The position numbers were made by a program, and so were the translations under genes. A stretch of DNA of 64,000 bases, from positions 1-64,000 of IMG/VR virus record IMGVR_UViG_3300036770_007547. One strand, 5' to 3'. Source of the stretch: a virus. Of the stretch, positions 37,303 to 45,908 are shown in pieces; the first letter of the stretch is position 1; each line of letters starts with the position of its first letter. Under the pieces are notes generated by a model that was not told the origin of the DNA, ran no database searches, and was given only the letters and a program-made list of their open reading frames with translations.

Positions 37303-39612
37303 TCAAATCACACAGCTTTCACACTGTTCTTGGGCCTGGAGATCGGTGCTTTGGCTCTCCATTAGAGTCTGCTTGTTGGAGAGTCGATCCAGGTCAATCT
37401 CGCCCGAACCATCATAGGTGTTGAAATAGTACAGTTGCTTGATGCCCCATTTGTAACACAGAACCAAATGCTTGACCATTTCGCTCATGGGAATCTTTTC
37501 ATCTTCATAGTGTTGGGGATTGTAAGAAGTGTTCACAGATATGCCTTGATCCACGTACTTCTGCAGTATGGCCATGATCTTGAGGTAGCCTTCGGGGCTG
37601 GTCTGATCCCACAGCAGCTCGTATTTGTTTTTGAGGCGGCGATATTCGGGCACCACTTGTTTGAGCACTCCGTCCTTGCTTTGCTTGACGCTGACGTAAC
37701 TCCTGGGAGGTTCTACACCGTTGGTGGCATTGGATATCTGTGCCGATGTTTCTGCCGGCATCAAGGCCATCAGTGTGCTGTTTCGGATGCCGTGTTCGCG
37801 CAGGCTGTGTCGCAGAGATTCCCAGTCCACGGCATCACGATGCGGCAGCAGTTCGTCCACGTCTCGTTTGTAAGTGTCCACCGGCAACACACCCGAGTGA
37901 TATCGAGTTTCGTGGCTGCGAGGACAAGCACCCAATTCGCGGGCCAAATCTGCGGATGCCTTGATGAGATAATAACTCCAGTGTTGTGCCCATCGATCTA
38001 TCAAGGCAAGATCGGGCTCACTGTAGGTCATGTCATTCTTGGCCATCCAGTAAGCGAGATTGATGATGCCCACGCCCAGGGGTCTGCGTCCTTCGGTGGC
38101 CAGCTGAGCGGCCAAGATGGGATAGTTCTGATAACTCAATAGAGCATCAAGTCCACGCACGGCCAAAGTACAAGCACGTTCCATGTCTTCAGGGTCGCGA
38201 AACACACCCCAGTTGATGGCGCTCAACGTACACAACGCGATCTCACCTTCGGGGTCGTTGACATCGGACAAGGGACGAGTCGGCAAATCAATCTCACAAC
38301 AGAGATTGCTCATTTTGATGGGAGCCACTTCGGGACGGAAGCTACCATGTGTGTTGGCATGATCCACGTTCATGAGATACACACGTCCAGTGTCCTTGCG
38401 TTCTTGCATGAAGCGTGTGAACAGGTCCAGTGCCTTGATCTTCTTCTTGCGAAGTCGAGTGTTCTTTTCCGCGGCTTCGTAGAGTTCACGGAAACGATCC
38501 ACATCAGTGAAAAATGCTTCGTACATTTCGGGAACGTCGTGTGGCGAGAACAGCGTGATGTCACCGTTGGTGAGCAGGCGCTCGTACATGACTTTGTTGA
38601 ATTGTACGCCATAGTCCATATGGCGTACTCGGTTGTCTTCGGTGCCTTTGTTGTTTTTCAATACCAGGAGATCTTCTACTTCATAGTGCCACAACGGATA
38701 ATAAAGAGTGGCAGCACCATTGCGCACACCGCCTTGGCTGCACGAGCGGGTAGCTGCCTGGAAAAGTTTGTAAAATGGTATGACACCGGTGTGATAGGCA
38801 TCGCCGTTACGGATGGGCGATCCAAGAGCACGAATCCGGCCTGCGCCTATTCCAATGCCTGCCTTCTGGCTCACGTATTTTACTATCGAACTTGCAGTGG
38901 CATTGATGGAGTCCAGGCTGTCATCGGCCTCGATCAGAACACAACTGCTGAATTGTCGTATGGGCGTGCGCACACCAGCCATAACAGGAGTGGGCAGAGA
39001 TATCTGATGCTGACTGATGGCATCATAGTAATCTTTGATCCACATCATGCGGCTCTCTCGAGCATAATGGCTGAACAAAGTGGCGGCGATAAGCACATAA
39101 GCCACTTGTGGCGTCTCCATGATTTCTCGGGTCACGCGATTTTGCACCAGATATTTGCCACGGAACTGTTCCATGGCAGCATAGGTGAGGTGCTCGTCAC
39201 GTTCGTGTCGTATGAATGAGTTGATGCGATCCCACTCTTCCTGTGAATACGAAGACAAGAGATCGGCATCATAGAAACCACTGGCCACGTTGCGCTTGAC
39301 AAGATCTATGATGTGGCAGGGTTCAAACTGACCGTACACTTGTTTGCGGAGATGATAACAGATCAACCTACCAGCCACGTACTGATAGTTGGGCGAGTCC
39401 TCGCTGATGAGATCGGCCGCACTCTTGATCAGGGTTTCCTGGATGTCTTTTGTGGGGATGCCATTGTAAAACTGCAGGTGGCTTTTGATTTCTACTTCGC
39501 TTGCGCTGACGCCGGTTATGTTTTCTGTGGCCCAAAACACGACTCGGTGCATTTTTTCTAGGTCCAACGGTTCTCTACTACCATCGCGTTTTTGTACTTG
39601 AATCTGTGACAT
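37303..39612 (-). CDS. nrdA: Class Ia ribonucleotide reductase large subunit
   Basis: 769 residues. N-terminal ATP-cone (QVQKRDGSREPLDLEKMHR), active-site Cys in SSCVLIE, NLCCEIDLP and ALCTLSA, and terminal redox pair CESCVI. All key residues for reduction and allosteric control are present. AGGAT precedes the ATG. The gene gives the phage its own deoxynucleotide supply. Confidence 0.97.
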   Translation of the reverse strand: MSQIQVQKRDGSREPLDLEKMHRVVFWATENITGVSASEVEIKSHLQFYNGIPTKDIQETLIKSAADLISEDSPNYQYVAGRLICYHLRKQVYGQFEPCHIIDLVKRNVASGFYDADLLSSYSQEEWDRINSFIRHERDEHLTYAAMEQFRGKYLVQNRVTREIMETPQVAYVLIAATLFSHYARESRMMWIKDYYDAISQHQISLPTPVMAGVRTPIRQFSSCVLIEADDSLDSINATASSIVKYVSQKAGIGIGAGRIRALGSPIRNGDAYHTGVIPFYKLFQAATRSCSQGGVRNGAATLYYPLWHYEVEDLLVLKNNKGTEDNRVRHMDYGVQFNKVMYERLLTNGDITLFSPHDVPEMYEAFFTDVDRFRELYEAAEKNTRLRKKKIKALDLFTRFMQERKDTGRVYLMNVDHANTHGSFRPEVAPIKMSNLCCEIDLPTRPLSDVNDPEGEIALCTLSAINWGVFRDPEDMERACTLAVRGLDALLSYQNYPILAAQLATEGRRPLGVGIINLAYWMAKNDMTYSEPDLALIDRWAQHWSYYLIKASADLARELGACPRSHETRYHSGVLPVDTYKRDVDELLPHRDAVDWESLRHSLREHGIRNSTLMALMPAETSAQISNATNGVEPPRSYVSVKQSKDGVLKQVVPEYRRLKNKYELLWDQTSPEGYLKIMAILQKYVDQGISVNTSYNPQHYEDEKIPMSEMVKHLVLCYKWGIKQLYYFNTYDGSGEIDLDRLSNKQTLMESQSTDLQAQEQCESCVI

Positions 39613-39616
39613 TTTT

Positions 39617-40042
39617 TTATCCTAACAAATGGCGAACGACTTCGCTGCTGATTTTCTTACCGGGTTTGTTTTCTAGTGATTGGATATTTAACAACTGCCT
39701 GGGACACCAATTCAGTATATATTTTCCTTGGTTCACCAGGACTAAATTGCTGTCATTGCATTGAGCCAATTCGATATCGCTTATGTCGGGCCGTTCTAAC
39801 ATGATTACAGTATACATGATGCCCACGCCGCGAGCAAGATCACAATACATGTCATCGGCCAGAAGATCCCAGGGACCAGGCCAATCCCGATGATCGTCCC
39901 AGTGTAGATAGTGATTGACCATGGGAGCCTGCCACCACCAATCGTTGATGGCCAACAGCGATCTTTCCAGATCGCCGTCATGACATGACTGCCTTAGGGC
40001 ATACCACTCCTTGAGGCGCTCTTCGAATCGATTATTCCACAT
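39617..40042 (-). CDS. Conserved T4-like phage protein, Trp-rich
   Basis: 141 residues from MWNNRFEERLKEWYALRQSC. NDWWWQAPMVNHYLHWDDH and LVLVNQGKYILNWCP are strongly conserved in equivalents I recall from marine T4-like phages. Function unknown; the start overlaps the fibre gene stop (TGATG). Confidence 0.8.
   Translation of the reverse strand: MWNNRFEERLKEWYALRQSCHDGDLERSLLAINDWWWQAPMVNHYLHWDDHRDWPGPWDLLADDMYCDLARGVGIMYTVIMLERPDISDIELAQCNDSNLVLVNQGKYILNWCPRQLLNIQSLENKPGKKISSEVVRHLLG
39685..39691 (-). promoter_or_regulatory. Possible late box TTAAATA upstream of nrdA
   Basis: TTAAATA on the minus strand about 70 nt before the nrdA ATG. RNR genes are usually early, so this match may be fortuitous. 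Confidence 0.25.
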
Positions 40043-41634
40043 CAATCGAGATTGGATATAGAATAGCTGATAGAGGCAGAAACACCAGTGGCTGTGGTGG
40101 TGTAATCAACTGTGAGTTGATTGCTGACTTGTGTGACGCTGAGGGCCACACCGATATCGGCGTTTTGTGTATATTCATCACTCCAAGTCAAAGGTGCTGA
40201 GCTGTCATCGGGTCCGGCCGTGATTGACAGTTTACCGTAACGCACATCGGTGCCGCGTCGGATACGATAATTGATTTCCAGGCTCTGTATCTCTTCGCTG
40301 TTGAGCTCGATGACCGGAGTCGCTGTGAACGTGGCATTTTCCAAGATGGCAGATATGCCTGCGGTTCGTTGATAACTGCCCATCTGTTGCAAGGTGCTGC
40401 CAACAAATGTTTCACCGGTGGTGACTCGTATATTGGGGATGAGTCGAGCATTGGCCGGCGATCGAGCGAACATGTCATTGATACTGACACTGGATTCATT
40501 GGTGAAAGATATGGCTGGAAAGGTGGGAGCTGTGGATCCCACACTGTTGCCCACGTTGTAAAAAGTGTTGTAGGCCGAAATGTTCAAGCTCACGTTCTGG
40601 AAGATCAAGGCCTCGGCGAAGATGATGTCAAACATGTTGTGCAACACGCGGAATCCCGTGGGACCTTCTCCGCCTTCGGCGTTGGCCTCGAGGTACACGG
40701 CCTGATACAGCGTGCTGAATCTGCTGTCGTTGACAGTGACACCGCGTATGTTTTGATCGGTCTTCATGGCGTAGGTACAATTGGTGAACGAGCACTGGGA
40801 AAAGTTTACCTGTATCACTGGCGTGGCGTAGCTGCTGAAACGCACGCATGCCACATCGTCGGGCACTTCGCTGCCCGAGTCTTCCAGCGCCAGCTGTGTG
40901 AGATTGCCCACAAAGCCCACTTGATTGAACTGGCACTGCGTGGCCGATTCAATCAGGAACACATCAGTGGCTCCCTGGCTTTCAAAACTCATGCCCGATA
41001 TCTCGATGTAGCGTGGTGCTGTGGCACCGTTGGTGCCCACGTTGATACCGCTTTGCTGTTTGCTGTCTACATATCGAGCCGTGTAAGCGGCATAGGTGTC
41101 GTCGCCGCGTTTTTGCAGCTGGATGATGGTACAGTTGGCACCTTCGCCCACCAACTTGGCATAGGTGGGTATGTTGATGGTGTCAGTGACTCGATAGGTA
41201 CCGGCTGGAAAATATAGGGTACGGCGTATCTGTGTGTTGGTTTCACGACAGTAGAGTTGGAACAAGGCACGATTGATGGCCGCAGTGTCGTCGGTGAGAC
41301 CATCTCCGGTGGCACCAAAGTCACGCACTGATGCGAAATCATCCAATTTGGCTTGCACTGTACGCACCACTGGATCACTGGCACTGGGACCGGTCTGGGC
41401 TGAATAGCCCACAGTGATGTCTTCATAGGTGTAAAAACTGTAGGCCGTGATATCACTGAATTCGGTGAGGATTTCGGTGTTACCGATCACCGGTGCGCCC
41501 TCGTCCAGGGTTCCGTTACCTATAAACAGTCGGCGACTGTCCAGACACCACCCAAACTCGCCGCCCGAAAGCTGCGGCAAATTTTCAGTGAGTCCTTTGC
41601 GATTGGTGATCCGCGATATCTGTACTATAGCCAC
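40042..41634 (-). CDS. Tail fibre/spike with pectate-lyase-like beta-helix
   Basis: 530 residues, GTG start. An N-terminal attachment part (ISRITNRKGLTENLPQL, LFIGNG) is followed near residue 95 by VRDFGATGDGLTDDTAAIN, the entry motif of pectate-lyase-superfamily beta-helices, then a long Asn/Thr/Ser-rich helix and a beta-sandwich end. Such spikes bind or cleave surface polysaccharide. A late box lies 25 nt upstream. Confidence 0.85.
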   Translation of the reverse strand: MAIVQISRITNRKGLTENLPQLSGGEFGWCLDSRRLFIGNGTLDEGAPVIGNTEILTEFSDITAYSFYTYEDITVGYSAQTGPSASDPVVRTVQAKLDDFASVRDFGATGDGLTDDTAAINRALFQLYCRETNTQIRRTLYFPAGTYRVTDTINIPTYAKLVGEGANCTIIQLQKRGDDTYAAYTARYVDSKQQSGINVGTNGATAPRYIEISGMSFESQGATDVFLIESATQCQFNQVGFVGNLTQLALEDSGSEVPDDVACVRFSSYATPVIQVNFSQCSFTNCTYAMKTDQNIRGVTVNDSRFSTLYQAVYLEANAEGGEGPTGFRVLHNMFDIIFAEALIFQNVSLNISAYNTFYNVGNSVGSTAPTFPAISFTNESSVSINDMFARSPANARLIPNIRVTTGETFVGSTLQQMGSYQRTAGISAILENATFTATPVIELNSEEIQSLEINYRIRRGTDVRYGKLSITAGPDDSSAPLTWSDEYTQNADIGVALSVTQVSNQLTVDYTTTATGVSASISYSISNLD

Positions 41635-41658
41635 TTGATGGTTCCTCGTCTGACTGGG

Positions 41659-41665
41659 TATTTAG
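41659..41665 (-). promoter_or_regulatory. Late promoter box CTAAATA
   Basis: CTAAATA on the minus strand, 24 nt before the GTG start of the fibre gene, with GAGGA between. Confidence 0.5.
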
Positions 41666-42408
41666 CCCTGCTGGAGGTAGTACTTTTCAACCCTTTGCCA
41701 CCAAAGCTGCCGGTACATTTCAAACGCACTGCCTTCCAGCACGAATTCTTGATATTCGGGGGGTTTGATGATGTTGAACTGATCATCAACATCGGGTCGC
41801 ACACACATCAAGATCACGCCCTTGCGTATGTCGGTTCCGTGTATTTCATTGTGCGCCTCGGCATAGGCACAGAGCTGTAAAAAGTAGTCCTCGATCCACT
41901 CGCGCTTTTTGGGCTTGTTGGTTTGCTTGTAGTCCAAGATCGCAGCCGAACCTTGGTGCAGGCCCGCGCCATCGGTGGTACCGGCATAGATGCCGGGAAA
42001 ATACAGGGGCACTTCCACACCCCAAAATTCGGTCACTTGTTGTAGACCTTGTTCGATGATGACATCGGCCATGGCATGACTGGCCCAGGCAAAAGGATTC
42101 GAGGGACGTTCTTTTTTGGTTCCTGATCGAACATAGTGTTCGAGGTAAGTGTGCATGCGTGTTCCGCGATTAGCAGCTTCGGTAGTGATCTTTTGGGCTT
42201 GTTCATGTCCAACTCTTCGTTTCCATTCGTTGAGTGCTTGTCGGCTTTCTTCGGATTTGGTGGCATCTAGGATGGTGGTCACAGATGGCAATTTCTCACC
42301 ACCGGGTGTGACATACAAGCGACGACCATCCACGGTCTCGCGCGGTATTGGATGATACTTGAATTTTTCTACTAGCAAATTAGACCCGGAAACTTTCTCC
42401 GCAACCAC
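41662..42408 (-). CDS. PD-(D/E)XK family nuclease (RecB-like)
   Basis: 248 residues. RGTRMHTYLEHY (the GTxxH of RecB-type exonucleases), GTTDGAGLHQGSAAILDYKQ (Asp and D-x-K active site), and the C-terminal QLCAYAEAH helix. Probably a DNA exonuclease in replication or recombination. No ATG start exists; GTG at 42408 or TTG at 42378 are candidates, both poorly supported by ribosome binding sites. Confidence 0.8.
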   Translation of the reverse strand: MVAEKVSGSNLLVEKFKYHPIPRETVDGRRLYVTPGGEKLPSVTTILDATKSEESRQALNEWKRRVGHEQAQKITTEAANRGTRMHTYLEHYVRSGTKKERPSNPFAWASHAMADVIIEQGLQQVTEFWGVEVPLYFPGIYAGTTDGAGLHQGSAAILDYKQTNKPKKREWIEDYFLQLCAYAEAHNEIHGTDIRKGVILMCVRPDVDDQFNIIKPPEYQEFVLEGSAFEMYRQLWWQRVEKYYLQQG

Positions 42409-42709
42409 ATCGGTCGCGTTCGTTGGGGTTGATGAATTCGAAGCCCTCGTTGAGGCCTCGGCGTTGATAGTCGATGGTCATCCCATCAACATAAGACAAG
42501 TGTTCGGGATTGACATAAACCCTCACGCCCTTGTCGTCAAAATGCGCCACACAGTGTTGCAGCCCTTGTTCTTGGTCCACATACTCTAGAGCATAGGCCA
42601 GTCCCGAGCACCCGGTGGTGCGCACTCCTACCTTGATGCCAAGACCACGACCTCGTCGTTGTATGGCTTCTTGTATTTTTCTAGCAGCTAGATCAGTTAC
42701 TGAGATCAT
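42380..42709 (-). CDS. iscA: A-type Fe-S carrier protein (IscA/ErpA-like)
   Basis: 109 residues from MISVTDLAARKIQEA. The three cluster-binding Cys are Cys34 in TTGCSGLAY and Cys101/Cys103 in RCGCGESF. The protein transfers Fe-S clusters to apo-enzymes. It overlaps iscU by 17 bp, so the two form a minimal assembly unit. Clients could include the phage radical SAM enzymes. Confidence 0.93.
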   Translation of the reverse strand: MISVTDLAARKIQEAIQRRGRGLGIKVGVRTTGCSGLAYALEYVDQEQGLQHCVAHFDDKGVRVYVNPEHLSYVDGMTIDYQRRGLNEGFEFINPNERDRCGCGESFRV

Positions 42710-43079
42710 GTTTCTTGCGATAGTCTTCGATGGCGGCTTTGATGGCATCTTCGGCCAGGATCGAACAGTGTATCTTCACTGGCGGGAGAGCCAGTTCCTG
42801 AGCGATGTCGGTATTCTTGAGTTGGCCAGCTTCTTCGAGAGTACGGCCTTTGACCCATTCAGTAACCAGCGAACTACTAGCGATCGCACTGCCGCAACCA
42901 TAAGTTTTGAAACGAGCGTCGGTAATAACACCATCTTCCACCTTGATCTGTAGCTTCATGACATCTCCGCAGGCCGGGGCGCCCACCATGCCGGTGCCCA
43001 CGGCAGGATCGGCTTTGTCAAGGCTACCTACATTTCGGGGATTTTCATAATGATCTAAGACTTTTTGTGAGTAAGCCAT
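42693..43079 (-). CDS. iscU: Fe-S cluster scaffold IscU
   Basis: 128 residues from MAYSQKVLDHYENPRNVG. Ligands Cys37 and Asp39 in PACGDV, Cys62 in YGCGSA, Cys105 with His104 in KIHCSILAEDA. The host LPPVK chaperone-recognition motif is present as LPPVK. It builds Fe-S clusters with host IscS and HscA. Complete and probably functional. Confidence 0.95.
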   Translation of the reverse strand: MAYSQKVLDHYENPRNVGSLDKADPAVGTGMVGAPACGDVMKLQIKVEDGVITDARFKTYGCGSAIASSSLVTEWVKGRTLEEAGQLKNTDIAQELALPPVKIHCSILAEDAIKAAIEDYRKKHDLSN

Positions 43080-43339
43080 ATCTTTTTTGCCTCCACGAAG
43101 ATGGGAATCAATATCAAGGCCATCAAACATCCCAGTAAAGCACCCCAGGCAAAACTCTGACTCACAGCCCAACCCCCCATCCAGTCACTGACACCATTTG
43201 CGATACCGGCACCAAACACAGTACCGACACCACGGTGGAAATAGGCGGGCAAATATTTTTCGATGCCGAGGCCAAACAAAGCGCCCAGTATCATGACACC
43301 ATTGTCGATGATACCAAATATGATTCCTTCTATCAGCAT
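43055..43339 (-). CDS. Small multi-span membrane protein
   Basis: 94 residues with three hydrophobic segments (LIEGIIFGIIDNGVMILGAL, a middle GAGIANGVSDWMGGW and GALLGCLMALILIPIFV). Ends with basic KKIWLTHKKS. Overlaps the iscU start by 25 bp. I recall relatives in marine T4-like phages; function unknown. Confidence 0.7.
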   Translation of the reverse strand: MLIEGIIFGIIDNGVMILGALFGLGIEKYLPAYFHRGVGTVFGAGIANGVSDWMGGWAVSQSFAWGALLGCLMALILIPIFVEAKKIWLTHKKS

Positions 43340-43340
43340 T

Positions 43341-43457
43341 TTATGATTTTTTAGCGAACATGTCTACGATTTTGGCCTGCACGATCTTGGCCCAAAACGG
43401 TTGCGGGAAGTTCCAACCCACAAATGCACCCACGGCTACCCAGAACAAAGTTTCCAT
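43341..43457 (-). CDS. 38-residue membrane protein
   Basis: METLFWVAVGAFVGWNFPQP then FWAKIVQAKIVDMFAKKS. AAAGGAG lies upstream. The WNFPQPxWAK core is one I recall as conserved across T4-like marine phages. Function unknown. Confidence 0.7.
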   Translation of the reverse strand: METLFWVAVGAFVGWNFPQPFWAKIVQAKIVDMFAKKS

Positions 43458-43469
43458 GTCAAGCTCCTT

Positions 43470-43832
43470 TTAAATATTGGGTTTCTTCAGCCCTTGTTGT
43501 GCAGCACGCTTGGCCATGCTGTCCACGGTGTTGCGGGCTTGATCCACGGACATCTGCGCCGATCCTTCGTCGTCGCTGCCCTTGAACAACACTTTGCCAG
43601 TGACAGCATCGCCTTCTACGTTGGCTATCACATTCTTCAATGGCAACTGTTGGCTGAGATCCTTGAGTTGATCGACTGTGAGAGATATGCCCATGTTGCT
43701 GGCCAAGTTTAAAAAACTACCAGTGCTGATGCTCATGGCAGCATCGGTGTCCGCGGCACGGCCTATCAGAAATTGGCTCAGCGCGAGCAATCGGGCCGCA
43801 TTTGGATCTGTGGCCAGCTCGTTGATCATCAT
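43470..43832 (-). CDS. Conserved T4-like phage protein near prohead genes
   Basis: 120 residues. SFLNLASNMGISLTVDQLKD then MSVDQARNTVDSMAKRAA, a pattern I recall from cyanophages. Helical, no enzymatic motif. Start is 3 bp beyond the stop of the acidic coiled-coil gene. Virion-assembly role inferred from neighbours. Confidence 0.75.
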   Translation of the reverse strand: MMINELATDPNAARLLALSQFLIGRAADTDAAMSISTGSFLNLASNMGISLTVDQLKDLSQQLPLKNVIANVEGDAVTGKVLFKGSDDEGSAQMSVDQARNTVDSMAKRAAQQGLKKPNI

Positions 43833-43835
43833 GGC

Positions 43836-44678
43836 TTAGCGCCTTTCGCGGCCCAGTGTTTCTTCGCCGCCTTCGGTGTCTTCTTCGTCGTCGGTTGCAA
43901 GATTGGCATCGAGATCGAGATCCGCGCCAAGGTCATCGGCTGCAGGTCCAGCATCGAGATCGGCTCCTAGATCATCTCCATCGGCTGCAGGTTCGGCGCC
44001 GGGTACCACAGGTGCTTGACCAGTCAATACTCCCTGGGCCGATTCCATTTCAGTTTTTCCGCTCTGCACAGCCTGCAGCAGATTGGTGAGTGCAGCCGAT
44101 GCCGAACTCTGGAACTGAGTGGCTTGATCAGCGCCCATGTCATTCTTGATGGAGTCTGACAGCGCAGGAAGATCTTTGAACTGCATCTCTGAAATTTCTT
44201 CCATCATCTTCTGTATGCGATCGATCATGTCTTGTGCGGCCAGCACCACTTGTGCTTGTTGCAGCTCGCTCTCTTTGACCATGCGCTTCATTTTGCGGCC
44301 CTCTTTCTTCATGAGAGCTATAGCGGTCATGGTTTTTTGCTCATCGGGATTGAGATTCTGTCCCTTTTCGGCCTTTTGCATGATCTGCTTGGTCTTGGGA
44401 TCATTGACATCTATGGCCATGGGAGCATCAAGCTCGTCGATGCGTGCCGACAGCGCCTGTTCCATGATCATCAACTGTAGATAAGCAGGATTCTTTTCGC
44501 TGACATGGAATCTAGGATCTCTGCGATGCTCGGACAAGAGTCCGCGCACGCGATTCAGCATGCCTGCGGCACGACGCGGTCCCACGTTAGAAAGATCAAT
44601 CTCTCGTCCGGATTGACTTTCTAGAATTTTGGTAAATTGTTCGGTTTGGCGCTGGGCGCCGAGTTCGTGCAATTTCAT
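43836..44678 (-). CDS. Conserved coiled-coil protein with acidic repeat tail
   Basis: 280 residues. Helical body with RRAAGMLNRVRGLLSEHRRD and YLQLMIMEQALSARI, a long coiled coil, and an acidic C-terminus of DLGADLD-type repeats. The architecture fits a prohead-core or internal scaffold protein, which is inferred. Late box and AAGGAT ribosome binding site upstream. Confidence 0.75.
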   Translation of the reverse strand: MKLHELGAQRQTEQFTKILESQSGREIDLSNVGPRRAAGMLNRVRGLLSEHRRDPRFHVSEKNPAYLQLMIMEQALSARIDELDAPMAIDVNDPKTKQIMQKAEKGQNLNPDEQKTMTAIALMKKEGRKMKRMVKESELQQAQVVLAAQDMIDRIQKMMEEISEMQFKDLPALSDSIKNDMGADQATQFQSSASAALTNLLQAVQSGKTEMESAQGVLTGQAPVVPGAEPAADGDDLGADLDAGPAADDLGADLDLDANLATDDEEDTEGGEETLGRERR

Positions 44679-45135
44679 CGTTGAATCCTTTTATTTGCCA
44701 GTATTTAGCACGCCACACACATTTTTCCAGCTGTGTTTTGATGTGCTTGAGCTTGATACGCCGATCCTCTAGTTTGCTGAGCACTGTGAGACGGCGTTGT
44801 CGGTCCTTGAATCCCGGTAACATGCTGGTGCGTGTCTGTATGTCACAATCCATCCTACCGTATTCCTGGTCCAAGAATTTTATTTCCTGTGACAGTTTGA
44901 ATTGTCCGTATTTCTCAGCGATGCAATAGCTGACCGCTGATCTTGACGAGTAAAATCTACCCTGCAAAACATCGGCCTTGAACACCGATATCATGCCGTC
45001 ATCGCGCTTGAGCGACCATTTTCCAAACAGTTCAAATCCATCTTCGGTGGCCAAGATCATGTTTTCCACCGCCAAGTCAAGCTCGGGCGACAGCACACGT
45101 TCTAATTTTTTTGCGAGCTCGGCGTCTTGCATCAT
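44596..45135 (-). CDS. Conserved T4-like phage protein, unknown function
   Basis: 179 residues. SAVSYCIAEKYGQFKLSQEI, then a long basic coiled coil and CVWRAKYWQIKGFNDEIART near the end. Closely resembles a conserved cyanophage hypothetical I recall. Start overlaps the upstream stop (ATGATG); end overlaps the next gene by 83 bp in another frame. Confidence 0.75.
   Translation of the reverse strand: MMQDAELAKKLERVLSPELDLAVENMILATEDGFELFGKWSLKRDDGMISVFKADVLQGRFYSSRSAVSYCIAEKYGQFKLSQEIKFLDQEYGRMDCDIQTRTSMLPGFKDRQRRLTVLSKLEDRRIKLKHIKTQLEKCVWRAKYWQIKGFNDEIARTRRPAPNRTIYQNSRKSIRTRD
44702..44708 (-). promoter_or_regulatory. Late promoter box CTAAATA
   Basis: CTAAATA, 23 nt before the ATG at 44678, with AAGGAT between. 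Confidence 0.55.
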
Positions 45136-45395
45136 TTCACCACAAAGGTGGCCAATAGATATCCAATCACTGCCACCAAAGCCACTAGTATAGAACCTCC
45201 CCAGGTCAAAAGCTGATCTTGCCTTTTGCTGGACATGGTTTCTACCTTGTCATGCACTTCGCGGATCACTGTGGCGGTTTGATCTATCTTGGAGTCCATG
45301 GTTTCCAGCTTGTTTTCCAAGAATCGATAGCGTTCGGCACACAGCTCCACGTGCGCTTCCAAACTCTTTTTTTCGATATCTGATGTTTCCGACAT
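45132..45395 (-). CDS. Coiled-coil protein with C-terminal membrane anchor
   Basis: 87 residues. EKKSLEAHVELCAERYRFLE and a coiled coil, then a single membrane helix at the end (GGSILVALVAVIGYLLATFV). Tail-anchored topology of this kind is typical of conserved T4-like phage proteins and of some holins. Function unknown. Confidence 0.75.
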   Translation of the reverse strand: MSETSDIEKKSLEAHVELCAERYRFLENKLETMDSKIDQTATVIREVHDKVETMSSKRQDQLLTWGGSILVALVAVIGYLLATFVVK

Positions 45396-45416
45396 TGTCT
45401 GGTCCTCTCAACTTGT

Positions 45417-45423
45417 TATTTAG
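45417..45423 (-). promoter_or_regulatory. Late promoter box CTAAATA
   Basis: CTAAATA, 21 nt before the ATG at 45395; shares bases with the stop codon of the upstream gene. Confidence 0.5.
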
Positions 45424-45839
45424 CTGGTAACAAGTTCGAACACTGTGTTGGCCGATTCCAGCACAGCGATGCGCGAAGGCAATTCTTGAAGTTCGTCGAG
45501 CCCAACGATCATGGGCACGCCTTCGGCATCCTGATGTAGATAGTAGAGTGGTTCGGTGTCATGGCCCAGAGTGGCCAGGTCTGTGACATCAAATTCAAAA
45601 TCCCACCATCCATCGCGATGACAAGGCACAGAGATGTTTTCAGGCAAGCATCTCAGGCTTATGATTTGATTGATGGTGTCCCAGTTGCGCTGTTGATTGC
45701 GAGCACGCTGCCAGGCAGCTTCATCATTGATTTTTTCGCCGGAGCGTGTTGTAAACGGTAGTTGTGCATGCTTGACCGGGCCACGCACTCCAGTCGCCGT
45801 TATATCAAACTGCGTCCGGCATCTCACACGATGCATCAT
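45420..45839 (-). CDS. Conserved T4-like phage protein, unknown function
   Basis: 139 residues. FDITATGVRGPVKHAQLPF, RARNQQRNWDTINQIISLR and WWDFEFDV, all features I recall from a conserved cyanophage protein. The ATG at 45839 is 8 nt after a TTAAATA box. Structural or assembly role inferred from neighbours. Confidence 0.75.
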   Translation of the reverse strand: MMHRVRCRTQFDITATGVRGPVKHAQLPFTTRSGEKINDEAAWQRARNQQRNWDTINQIISLRCLPENISVPCHRDGWWDFEFDVTDLATLGHDTEPLYYLHQDAEGVPMIVGLDELQELPSRIAVLESANTVFELVTS

Positions 45840-45847
45840 AGTCGCGT

Positions 45848-45854
45848 TATTTAA
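45848..45854 (-). promoter_or_regulatory. Late promoter box TTAAATA
   Basis: TTAAATA, 8 nt before ATG 45839; near-leaderless. Confidence 0.45.
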
Positions 45855-45865
45855 CGGCAAAGAAA

Positions 45866-45888
45866 AACCCCGGAATGATTCCGGGGTT
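45866..45888 (-). terminator. Strong intrinsic terminator
   Basis: AACCCCGGAA and TTCCGGGGTT form a perfect 10 bp stem with a 3 nt loop, followed by five Ts on the minus strand. It ends the transcript of the gene at 45909. Confidence 0.9.
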
Positions 45889-45908
45889 GTTGGTCACGCT
45901 GGTGACTG

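Noticed and set aside
38347-39219. 290-residue plus-strand frame
   Set aside because: Lies wholly antisense within nrdA, whose active-site motifs are intact.
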